Source: Calothrix sp. MO_192.B10 (GTDB taxonomy: Bacteria > Cyanobacteriota > Cyanobacteriia > Cyanobacteriales > Nostocaceae). From it: a stretch of 52,915 bases of DNA. The stretch is taken from contig JASJDS010000055.1 of NCBI GenBank assembly GCA_030065055.1, positions 1 through 52,915 on the forward strand, read 5' to 3'. Made by a program: the position numbers and the translations under genes. Under the pieces are notes generated by a model, which was given only the letters and a program-made list of their open reading frames with translations, was not told the origin of the DNA and searched no databases. Below are positions 7,911 to 15,365 of the stretch, one piece after another; within the stretch, counting starts at the first letter, position 1, and the number at the start of each line of letters is the position of its first letter.

Positions 7911-8765
7911 ATGTTGGGAAAAATAGTTAAATCAGTTCGCGGTGCGGTAAATAAATATCAACAACAACCCCGCACAGTTAACGCACAATATACACCAGTA
8001 ACGAATACCAAAGTAGTAGGAAATGGTGGTGGTAATGGTGGTGGTAATAATGGAGGAATTAGTGCGATCGCTATTCCTGGTGACGTAGCAGGATTACTCC
8101 AAACTTACTACGGTTCAATGTTTGATTTGAGTGCAATTCCTAATATGTCACCCGACCAGTTAGGGGAATTAGTTTCTTGGCTCAGACAATGTGAATGGAT
8201 GGATGAACATCTTGAGGTGTTAGAAAAACACTTTAAGGCTTACATTCAAAGACAGGTCAACTTCAATCAATTTGTCGCTCGTGTTAGTAAAGATGGTTTA
8301 TCTGGCGCACAGAAGATTGATAAAGCAGGGTTAGATATTTATCTTGCTGCCAAAGGCTATCAAGTTAATTCCCAAAAGTTAGGGCACAAACGTGACAATG
8401 AGGTTAAATTACTTGAGCAAGATTTTGAAAACTACAAATTGCTAGAAGATTACAATTTGGAAGCATCATTTAGAGCAATGACTCTCAAACTACAGAAACA
8501 GAAAGCCTTAATTGATGCTAAACCAGACCAACAAGCAGCCCAGGAAACAGAACGTTTAGCTATCCAGGCAGAGAAACAACGGGTTAAAAACCTACTGACT
8601 TACGGTACTCAACCCCTATTTGCAGCGCCCACAGGTGTAGCACCCGCAGTTGTAGGAGTTTCCGAGTCTAGTGGTGGAAGTAACACAGCCCAATCTGAAA
8701 CTAAAAGAGAACCCCAACAGCAAAATATTTGGAAGGGAGTAAGACAGTTTTTCACAGGTAGGTAA
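7911..8765 (+). CDS. Unknown helical protein of the transfer-like block
   Basis: A 284-aa protein. Residues ~36-48 are a glycine/asparagine-rich linker (GNGGGNGGGNNGG). Residues 55-230 are predicted mostly alpha-helical with a charged coiled-coil region. The C-terminus (NIWKGVRQFFTGR) is amphipathic. I recognise no domain. It is followed by an AT-rich spacer and then a membrane protein gene and a P-loop ATPase gene on the same strand, so a structural or adaptor role in that cluster is plausible. Confidence 0.55.
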   Translation: MLGKIVKSVRGAVNKYQQQPRTVNAQYTPVTNTKVVGNGGGNGGGNNGGISAIAIPGDVAGLLQTYYGSMFDLSAIPNMSPDQLGELVSWLRQCEWMDEHLEVLEKHFKAYIQRQVNFNQFVARVSKDGLSGAQKIDKAGLDIYLAAKGYQVNSQKLGHKRDNEVKLLEQDFENYKLLEDYNLEASFRAMTLKLQKQKALIDAKPDQQAAQETERLAIQAEKQRVKNLLTYGTQPLFAAPTGVAPAVVGVSESSGGSNTAQSETKREPQQQNIWKGVRQFFTGR

Positions 8766-8770
8766 TTAGT

Positions 8771-8850
8771 AGAATTTAGAATTTAGAATGCAGAATGCAG
8801 AATGCATAATTCTAAATTCTTAATTCTTAATTCTTCATTCTTAATTCTTC
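8771..8850. repeat. AT-rich short-repeat spacer with hairpin
   Basis: AGAATTTAGAAT (8771-8782) is the exact reverse complement of 8809-8820. Between and after them are tandem GCAGAAT and TTAATTCTTC units. Such repeats are common between genes in heterocystous cyanobacteria. It may act as an mRNA hairpin between the two genes. Confidence 0.7.
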
Positions 8851-8860
8851 AGGGGTAGGT

Positions 8861-9349
8861 GTGAATCCATTAAATAATGCACCATTAACAGTGCAACCAA
8901 ATCCACAAACTGCCCCCGACCAATCGGGGGATTTTTATGAGCAAGAACCATCAATACATCAATCTCAAAAGTTAGCAAATATTGAGGGAATTAACCGTTG
9001 GAGTGTTTACATATTTTGGTTTTCTCTTGGTGTGACAGTTGCCCATGTATCAAGGTTATTTGGTACGTGGATATTGTTCTTAGTCTTCATACTTTCAGTT
9101 TCAGGTTACTTACTGTTTATTACCCCTGAAGGTGATGAAAGTAATATTTATTTACGCCGTGCTTGTGGTTTAGCAGTATTCCTAAGTTCCGTTGCTTACT
9201 GGGATGCATTAATTCAAATTGCAGTATTACCCATAACTATAGTATTACCAACTATAAAAACTTTGATTTTACCCCTATGGCTAGTAGGGTTAATCATCAT
9301 TTGTGTGCTGTTTCTAATTAGCTTGGGAGTTGCCCTAACTGCGAACTAA
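8861..9349 (+). CDS. Small integral membrane protein
   Basis: A 162-aa protein from a GTG start preceded by AGGGGTAGGT. After a soluble N-terminus (~45 residues, rich in Asn/Pro/Gln) there are four hydrophobic stretches (about residues 48-66, 68-86, 101-122 and 130-158). The stop is 10 bp before the ATPase gene at 9359, so the two are likely co-translated. A membrane partner for the ATPase is a reasonable guess. No family recognised. Confidence 0.6.
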   Translation: MNPLNNAPLTVQPNPQTAPDQSGDFYEQEPSIHQSQKLANIEGINRWSVYIFWFSLGVTVAHVSRLFGTWILFLVFILSVSGYLLFITPEGDESNIYLRRACGLAVFLSSVAYWDALIQIAVLPITIVLPTIKTLILPLWLVGLIIICVLFLISLGVALTAN

Positions 9350-9358
9350 TGAGGGTAA

Positions 9359-11278
9359 ATGATGAAAGGAATTAAGTTACTACTCAAACACAATGCTTTA
9401 TCAATTAGTGTCGGTTCATTTGCGATCGCCTTTGTTTGTAGCGCGTGGTCATTGTTAGGAAACTTTGACAACCGCGTTTCATACTGTGACACCATTACCA
9501 AACCCTGCACCCGTGTAATTGTACCTGGGTGGTATGGTATAAGCGCGACGGCGACAGAAACTGTAACCATCAAAGGTAACGGCATGACCCGCACTCTGGT
9601 TGGAGTCGGGGGGATTGTTGGGGCTGGTGTAGCGTTTATTTCCTCCGTCGTTGCTGCAAACAACCAGCGTGAAATTGATAGTGAAGCTAACCGCAGCCAA
9701 GAAATTGAAGGGGCAAGACAGCAGATTTTATCGGGTGAAGAACTGCAAAAACTTGAGATTGCCTCAGAGTTTCGGGTTAAGGACTTCAAACGGGAAATGC
9801 AGGATGGTTACGCTTACCTCATGCTTGAGGGGAACCCAGAACTGTTTGAGCAGATGGTTTCAAAGCAAGCGCCCCAGGCTGTTGAGAATCAAGAAGCTGC
9901 TGAGACACCTGTAGATGTGGAGAACTCCGAAGAACCAACACCACCAGAACCAGAAAAGCCCACTTTACTTGGTGTTGAACTACCAGAACCACCAGAGTTA
10001 GGGGTTGAATTTTGGGACTGGAACTGGTTGCAGTCTCGTGCATCCGAATTACCACACATCAGAATAGTTGCACCCACCAATGGTGGAAAGACCACTTTAA
10101 CTAATTGGATGATTGATGTAGTACCGAGCGATCGCAGTTTCATTATTACTGTGAAACGCAAGCCTCACCAATGGCAGGGTTTAGAGGTAATTGGCGTACC
10201 AGAAGATTACCCCCGCATTCGTCAAGAACTATACGCGCTACAAGATGAGCGAGTACGGCGTACTCAATTAATGGCTGATGGTCAAGACTTCCCCATGTGG
10301 AATGTTGGTGTTGATGAGTGGAAAGCCATTAACCGTAACATCAAAGCTATTAAGGCTGACCCCGAAAACGGTACTGAGTACCAACCATCGGCAAAGGAAG
10401 TGATGGGAGACACTATCACCTTGGCGAGAGAATCAAAAATCCGCATTTTTGCATTGGCACAAGGACGACAAGTTGGCACCTGGGGTCTGGAGGGAGAATC
10501 TGACCTGGAGGAGTGCTTTGCATCGTTTTACCTAGGACAGTTCGCAGTAGAAGAAGCGATCGCATACCGCAACAAACAACCCAAAGATTCCCAAGACTGG
10601 ATTACCTGGAACAAGGTTGTCACTTACCTGGAATCTTTGGGTAAACGGGCTGTGTGGGTAAGTTGCGAGTTTGGTAAGTTTCCCGGCATTGTGCCCGACC
10701 TCAGCACATGGCAACGTCAACCACCAGAACCCATACAAGACAAGCCAGACACAGACAACGCGACTGTCACAGATGACGAGACTGTCACCGACACCGCGAC
10801 GGCGGTAGATGAAGATGATGGGGGTGATGATTTGTGGTCAAGAGCGATCGCACACCTCAACCGTTGTAATGAAATACCAGACAGTCCGCAAGACACTAAA
10901 ACACAGGACAAACCAGCGACTGTCAAGAGCGATCGCTCTGATGATGACGAAACTGTCAAATCATTGTCTGATAAACAGTCTGGAGGTTCTGTCTTTGTCT
11001 GGAGTGTGAAGACAGTCGCTGAATTTTACCCAGAAACTACCCCATCAGCCTTATATCAGCAGTTGAAACTGTCCAGTGACGACTGTCCCAAAGCCAGAGA
11101 TTTGATTCGTAAAGTTCTGAAATGCAGCCAGGGTAAGGCACACCCCACACGTTCTTATACCATCCACGGCAAGACATTGTTTGTGTGGCTGATAGACAAC
11201 TACGACGATGGAACCCTTCGGTCGAAGTATGCGAAGGACATCGAAGCATTCGAGAAGGAATTTAAAAATGAACAATAA
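9359..11278 (+). CDS. Membrane-anchored P-loop ATPase, TraG/FtsK-like
   Basis: A 639-aa protein. Two N-terminal hydrophobic segments (about residues 15-35 and 80-100) anchor a soluble ATPase. The Walker A region APTNGGKTT has Lys244, and a Walker-B-like strand with Asp319-Glu320 (WNVGVDEW) follows. The stretch after KIRIFALAQGRQVG resembles the sensor region of DNA-pumping ATPases. An acidic Thr/Asp-rich linker (residues ~455-545) joins a C-terminal winged-helix-sized domain. This is the layout of coupling proteins or DNA translocases. No relaxase is evident in the window, so conjugation itself is inferred. The stop overlaps the next gene's start by 11 bp. Confidence 0.65.
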   Translation: MMKGIKLLLKHNALSISVGSFAIAFVCSAWSLLGNFDNRVSYCDTITKPCTRVIVPGWYGISATATETVTIKGNGMTRTLVGVGGIVGAGVAFISSVVAANNQREIDSEANRSQEIEGARQQILSGEELQKLEIASEFRVKDFKREMQDGYAYLMLEGNPELFEQMVSKQAPQAVENQEAAETPVDVENSEEPTPPEPEKPTLLGVELPEPPELGVEFWDWNWLQSRASELPHIRIVAPTNGGKTTLTNWMIDVVPSDRSFIITVKRKPHQWQGLEVIGVPEDYPRIRQELYALQDERVRRTQLMADGQDFPMWNVGVDEWKAINRNIKAIKADPENGTEYQPSAKEVMGDTITLARESKIRIFALAQGRQVGTWGLEGESDLEECFASFYLGQFAVEEAIAYRNKQPKDSQDWITWNKVVTYLESLGKRAVWVSCEFGKFPGIVPDLSTWQRQPPEPIQDKPDTDNATVTDDETVTDTATAVDEDDGGDDLWSRAIAHLNRCNEIPDSPQDTKTQDKPATVKSDRSDDDETVKSLSDKQSGGSVFVWSVKTVAEFYPETTPSALYQQLKLSSDDCPKARDLIRKVLKCSQGKAHPTRSYTIHGKTLFVWLIDNYDDGTLRSKYAKDIEAFEKEFKNEQ

Positions 11279-11828
11279 TTACTACCGAACTTCGACTTAT
11301 ATCGAAAGAGACGAGAACGTGACTGGATACATTTACATCATGGAAGCTGAAGGTTTTCATGGCATCTTTCCAGGTAAATTACTCAAATATAAGAGGATAA
11401 AAATTGGGCTATCTCGTAATCCTAACTCTAGAGAAAACAGGTTAAACAGCACCCAACCACCATGCAATATTAACTTAATTGATACTGTGTATGTATACAA
11501 CATGAAAGATGCCGAAACTCACTTACATCAAATGTTCCAATCATGTAATGTTAAATTAAGGAAATCTAAAGAATGGTATGATTTTAACCATTTTCAATAT
11601 ATTTCATTAATTAGAGAAATTAACAAAGTCAAGAAAAATCCTAATTGGTGTCCTCTTGCCAAACAAAGATTTTTCATTCTTAGGTTAAACTTGAAAATCA
11701 AACTACTTTTAGCATTGTTAATATCTTTGTTTTTAGGTTCAGCATTTATTGCAAATCAATTCAAATCAGCGAACCCACCGAAGATTAACCCAATACAACA
11801 GAAAGGAAACGAACCTTTTTCTATGTAA
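11268..11828 (+). CDS. GIY-YIG/T5orf172-like protein with C-terminal TM helix
   Basis: A 186-aa protein from the ATG at 11268, which overlaps the end of the ATPase gene by 11 bp. Residues ~17-105 match the T5orf172/MUG113 subgroup of GIY-YIG-like domains: GYIYIMEA, then KIGLSRNPNSRENRLNSTQPP, and a late ETHLHQMFQ...EWYDF motif. A hydrophobic helix follows at about residues 140-162. Family members are putative nucleases often found on plasmids and phages. The membrane tail and the coupling to a membrane ATPase suggest that it works at the membrane with that ATPase. Confidence 0.7.
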   Translation: MNNNYYRTSTYIERDENVTGYIYIMEAEGFHGIFPGKLLKYKRIKIGLSRNPNSRENRLNSTQPPCNINLIDTVYVYNMKDAETHLHQMFQSCNVKLRKSKEWYDFNHFQYISLIREINKVKKNPNWCPLAKQRFFILRLNLKIKLLLALLISLFLGSAFIANQFKSANPPKINPIQQKGNEPFSM

Positions 11829-11865
11829 TCGAAGCTTTTTTATCAGTAACAGCGAGTTAAGAGAT

Positions 11866-12519
11866 ATGGATACACCACAAGATTTTAGATTTTTGATTGA
11901 GTCTATAGCTCAAAGACACAACCCATATTATGAAAACGAATATTTAGTAATTCAAACTTATCCCCGCGAAATACAATTAAGAGTAGAAACACGAAGATTT
12001 GATTATGCACAAGCTAAAAAATGGTGTGAACTAGAAAACTTCGCTCATGATTATACTTCCTTTGCATTGAAAATATTTCACCAAGGAAAGCTTTACTCGG
12101 TAAACAGCGATGGAACGCCTGGGGAGATTTCTAGACAGCAAGACTGGAAAATTGACCCCAGATATTTAAATGCACATTATGACCAAAACTCTGAAGCAGA
12201 AATTATTGTTTGTAATTGCAGTTATCCTTATTTTCTCTGCTTTTTAGACCCGGAAGACTCAGAGCGGCAACCAGTAACCTGCTTGGTTGATGACTTTGGG
12301 GGAATAATTAATAACTGCCCTAACTGCGGTATTCAGATAGTTGATGATATCGAAATCGAAGACGAGCCACTTTACTTTGAAGAAGAACAAGAGTACATAC
12401 CCGAAGCCTGCCAAGGATGCAGCAACTACCACGGGTCAGTTTACAATGGTAACTTATTAGTCTGTGCTATCCATCCATATGGTTGGAATAATCAATCTTG
12501 TCCAGATTTTACAAGGTAG
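11866..12519 (+). CDS. Cys-rich protein with zinc-binding C-terminus
   Basis: A 217-aa protein from the ATG at 11866; the longer frame from 11749 overlaps the preceding gene and looks spurious. Near residues 114-160 a pair CNC...CPNC suggests one zinc site. The C-terminal ~35 residues have the pattern CQGCxxYHG...LLVCAIHPYG...SCPDF, which closely resembles the N-terminal domain of the protein at 25785-26183. Both probably bind zinc. Function unknown. It is the last sizeable gene of the plus-strand block. Confidence 0.6.
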   Translation: MDTPQDFRFLIESIAQRHNPYYENEYLVIQTYPREIQLRVETRRFDYAQAKKWCELENFAHDYTSFALKIFHQGKLYSVNSDGTPGEISRQQDWKIDPRYLNAHYDQNSEAEIIVCNCSYPYFLCFLDPEDSERQPVTCLVDDFGGIINNCPNCGIQIVDDIEIEDEPLYFEEEQEYIPEACQGCSNYHGSVYNGNLLVCAIHPYGWNNQSCPDFTR

Positions 12520-12525
12520 TTATTT

Positions 12526-12651
12526 ATGAAAAAACCTAACGTCAATCAAAACCTGTTTACACCAATTCAGACCCCCAAAGTGAGCGAAAACCTGGCATAT
12601 CTTCCATCACTACAACCACCACAAGTCAAAAAGGAAGAAAAAGGTAAATGA
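12526..12651 (+). CDS. Possible 41-aa peptide
   Basis: A short frame (MKKPNVNQNLFTPIQ...) 6 bp after the preceding stop, ending 4 bp before the ATG of the next small gene. The tight spacing suggests a real co-transcribed peptide. Its composition is proline/glutamine-rich with a Lys/Glu tail. No family is recognised. Confidence 0.4.
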   Translation: MKKPNVNQNLFTPIQTPKVSENLAYLPSLQPPQVKKEEKGK

Positions 12652-12655
12652 AAAA

Positions 12656-12841
12656 ATGAAAATCCGACGTATAACTGCGACTTTTCGATATTGCAATTCA
12701 GGGAGAGAAGAAGAGAGGACTGTACAGTGTCTATTCAACGATAGAAATGAAAAGTACGAACTTACAAAGGTTTATGTTGTTGAGTTTGGGAAAGAACTAG
12801 TTTTCGACAAACTCGATAATAGTTTCTTGGTAAATGATTAG
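12656..12841 (+). CDS. Small unknown protein
   Basis: A 61-aa protein with alternating hydrophobic and charged residues (KIRRITATFRY, KVYVVEFGKELVFD) that suggest a small beta-rich fold. It follows the 41-aa frame by 4 bp. No recognisable family. Confidence 0.4.
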   Translation: MKIRRITATFRYCNSGREEERTVQCLFNDRNEKYELTKVYVVEFGKELVFDKLDNSFLVND

Positions 12842-12922
12842 GCGAACTAAGGCATCATAAAAATGGTTGGTTTAGTCCACTCTAAAAAACATAGTGTTTG
12901 GATTTTTACTCATTTATTAAAT

Positions 12923-13558
12923 TTACAGTCTAAGATTTTCAAGCAACTGTAGTTGCTCTGACGTAATTTCACCAATTTCTTGTAGCCCTGACCTAAAACG
13001 TTTGTGGAATTTCTCAGCCCACATAAATTTAATATTAGCGGCTTCTGCCACTTCCTCATCTTCTTTTCTATCCCCTATCATCCAAATTTCATCAGCATCA
13101 TGTAGATTCCAATCCCAAATAATTTTGTTAATCATTCCTGGAGAAGGCTTGCGAAACGATGGGAATAGCAGTGTATTAGCTGATGATGAATTGGGATGTA
13201 GTAGTTCATTTCTGTAAAAATGCCTATACTCTCCTTGCTGGACTTCATAAATAATATTCCCTTCAAAGTCAGGACAAAACGCAATTAGCTCTAACTGCGG
13301 CAGTAAAATATGAGTATTCTGCATTTCCTTGATTGCTCTTGAAATGCTCTTAAATGGTAATCCTGTGGCTTTATTGACTGCGCTACAACCACCCTGGTTG
13401 CTAACACCAAACAGCTTGTATCCCTTAAGTTTAAAGTACTCTGTTCCTTCTTCTACTCCTTCAATCAGTTTAATATCGTTCTCGTCTTTCTTAAGAGCTT
13501 CCCCACTAATTGTAGTTGTTAGTGTTTTGTCTATATCAAAAAAAATAGCTTTTTTCAT
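12923..13558 (-). CDS. HAD-superfamily phosphatase (HAD-IIIA/PNKP-like)
   Basis: A 211-aa HAD hydrolase. Motif I is FFDIDKTLT (nucleophile Asp8, acid Asp10), motif II is GVSNQGG near residue 52, motif III is KPSPGM near residue 136, and motif IV is IGDRKEDEEVA near residue 160. The SNQGG and KPSPGM pattern fits the HAD-IIIA group, which includes histidinol-phosphate/heptose-bisphosphate phosphatases and 3'-polynucleotide phosphatases. No cap domain is obvious. Substrate unknown; DNA or RNA end repair is possible on a plasmid. The downstream order places it last in a short minus-strand group (14369 to 12923). Confidence 0.8.
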   Translation of the reverse strand: MKKAIFFDIDKTLTTTISGEALKKDENDIKLIEGVEEGTEYFKLKGYKLFGVSNQGGCSAVNKATGLPFKSISRAIKEMQNTHILLPQLELIAFCPDFEGNIIYEVQQGEYRHFYRNELLHPNSSSANTLLFPSFRKPSPGMINKIIWDWNLHDADEIWMIGDRKEDEEVAEAANIKFMWAEKFHKRFRSGLQEIGEITSEQLQLLENLRL

Positions 13559-13580
13559 CTTTTCATCAATCCTTTTTCAA

Positions 13581-13811
13581 CTAATTAGATTCCAGCAAGT
13601 TTTCGTGAAACCATTGAGAATGCCCATTGTTCAATCTATACAACCAACCTTTTGACATATTTTTAATCTCAAAGCTTGAACTTTCTTCCAAACAACTGTC
13701 AAGTGATAATTCAATAGAAGGCTGTTTCATCCGTCCAATAATAGTAAATTCGCTCCCTGTTAGATTCTTAATTCTGACTGAATCGCCAATCTGAAATTTA
13801 GGATTTGTCAT
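13581..13811 (-). CDS. Small SH3-like protein
   Basis: A 76-aa protein. The opening KFQIGDSVRIKNLTGSEFTIIG resembles small SH3/KOW-like barrels, and the C-terminus has WLYRLNNGHSQWFHE. It ends 23 bp upstream of the HAD phosphatase start and is probably cotranscribed with it. Function unknown. Confidence 0.5.
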   Translation of the reverse strand: MTNPKFQIGDSVRIKNLTGSEFTIIGRMKQPSIELSLDSCLEESSSFEIKNMSKGWLYRLNNGHSQWFHENLLESN

Positions 13812-13904
13812 CTTTTGCTAACCTCTTCATTTTCTTAAGAATTAAATCTTTTGGACAAAACCCTTTTTCTTCGGGGAGGAGAGCTGTCAAGCTCTTGAGT
13901 ATGC

Positions 13905-14369
13905 TTATACAAATTCCAGTTCATCGATAAAAATAAATTCACACTCAATTGGTGATAGCCAGACTTGGCATAGTATACCATCGTATATTTCGGCTTCAAG
14001 CATAGTACCTGCTGGCAAGTATTTATTGCCCAAAAAATCTGAATTTCTCAGATAAAATGTTCCACCAACTAGCAGTTTAACTGGCTTTAATCTACCCGAT
14101 TGTTTTGCCTCATTATAAGCTGTTTCTAGTTCAGAATTAGTTGGATGATGACGTACATATTTCATCACTGATTCCCAATTTTCTGGACTTAGGCGAGACT
14201 GCAAATCCTCCAATAGGTTTGCTCTTTTTTCCTTTTTCTGTTCTGATTTTAACTTTAACTGATTAATGTATAAGTTCAGAGCTTCGGAAGCACTAATTTG
14301 ATGAGTTTCGGCGATTGTCATCACATGGGCAATAATCTCTAAATCTTTAGTAGGGTCAGCCTCCATCAA
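13905..14369 (-). CDS. Unknown small protein
   Basis: A 154-aa protein. The first half is helical and charged, with a lysine-rich patch near residues 38-50. The second half is beta-like (VGGTFYLRNSDFLGNKYLPAGTML). I recognise no family. It lies upstream of the SH3-like and HAD genes in the same direction, with a gap of 93 bp containing a weak AGAGCT-GTCA-AGCTCT hairpin (about 13879-13894). Confidence 0.5.
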   Translation of the reverse strand: MMEADPTKDLEIIAHVMTIAETHQISASEALNLYINQLKLKSEQKKEKRANLLEDLQSRLSPENWESVMKYVRHHPTNSELETAYNEAKQSGRLKPVKLLVGGTFYLRNSDFLGNKYLPAGTMLEAEIYDGILCQVWLSPIECEFIFIDELEFV

Positions 14370-14465
14370 AATTACCTCACATGGGGATAAATATTAATTA
14401 TCTAATACTGAGGTGAGCGTGAGCTCCACATATTCCTGCGTTGCACCCATCTACTTGGGTAAGTG

Positions 14466-14696
14466 TTAAGCAGTTTTTGAATCTGCTGCAACTAACAGAC
14501 CAGACATATCCAACACTCGTTCGGACCAAGTACCAGCAATTGGGGCAAGATTCGCAGTTTCGGTCAACTTATCGCCTTGATGAACCCACCCTTGTAATAA
14601 TTCTTGCAGTTGGTTTAACTCAAGATTATAGGGATGATTTTGTTTTTGTACGTGCCTATTAACAGCCAGAATCTTTAGCTGTTCGCATTCCCCCAA
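14466..14696 (-). CDS. Possible protein downstream of the pilin, doubtful
   Basis: A 76-aa frame from a TTG start that overlaps the end of the pilin gene by 38 bp. The C-terminal half (TANLAPIAGTWSERVLDMSGLL) reads like a protein. The opposite strand carries a similarly long frame, so either could be chance. Low confidence. Confidence 0.25.
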   Translation of the reverse strand: MGECEQLKILAVNRHVQKQNHPYNLELNQLQELLQGWVHQGDKLTETANLAPIAGTWSERVLDMSGLLVAADSKTA

Positions 14697-15246
14697 GGAG
14701 AGTTTCTATAATTACGCATCGCTTTACATTACTGGGGGATGCTCCAGAGGTGGGTGTAGCTACCACGACTTTCAAGCCTGTATCGGATGCAGTGCCGTCA
14801 GTTTTGGATGCCAAAACTCCCATGTAGTCAAAAGTAATTGTTTGAGTAGTTGAACTGTTGAAAGTAAGACTAGCAGCAGTATTTGTACTACTGAGATTTG
14901 TACCCAGAATGACTTGCCCTGGCTGTATTCCTACCTCTTCTCCTAAAGAACTCCAACCACTTGGTGTGGAACCAGAATAAACAGCAATTTCTGGAATGTT
15001 GCTGTTAGTTCTCAAGCTGACACTGTAGTTACGTTTATTTTTTTTAGCTTCTCGCTGTGCTTCTTGTAAAGCGGCTAGCACTAAATCCCCAGCTTTATTG
15101 AGGCGCTGTCGCTTCACAAAACCAAGCCAACCAGGAGCAACAATTGCTGCCATAATCCCCACCATGAACACCGCCACTAATGCTTCCAGCAGGGTGAAGC
15201 CGTTTGACTGGGCTTTGGGTTTGAACAAATTAAGCATCATGACCAT
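14659..15246 (-). CDS. Type IV pilin-like / GspH-type minor pseudopilin
   Basis: A 195-aa prepilin. A short basic leader is followed by the cleavage motif G-FTLLEAL (cut after Gly16, with the conserved Glu at mature position +5) and a ~22-residue hydrophobic helix (residues 17-40). The rest is a globular Ser/Thr-rich domain with a C-terminal Cys pair (Cys181, Cys195). The size and the domain after the helix fit GspH/FimT-type minor pilins. No other pilus gene is in the window, so it would have to use chromosomal type IV pili, known to mediate motility and DNA uptake in cyanobacteria. Confidence 0.85.
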   Translation of the reverse strand: MVMMLNLFKPKAQSNGFTLLEALVAVFMVGIMAAIVAPGWLGFVKRQRLNKAGDLVLAALQEAQREAKKNKRNYSVSLRTNSNIPEIAVYSGSTPSGWSSLGEEVGIQPGQVILGTNLSSTNTAASLTFNSSTTQTITFDYMGVLASKTDGTASDTGLKVVVATPTSGASPSNVKRCVIIETLLGGMRTAKDSGC

Positions 15247-15365
15247 TGGGTAACACTACGCCTGATTATTGTTCCCAGAGAATGTCTATCCTTCCCGTTT
15301 TCAGCTCACGCTCCACGGAGTACGCTTGCGCTATCGCCCCCACTCATTTGGCACATTTTTTAACA

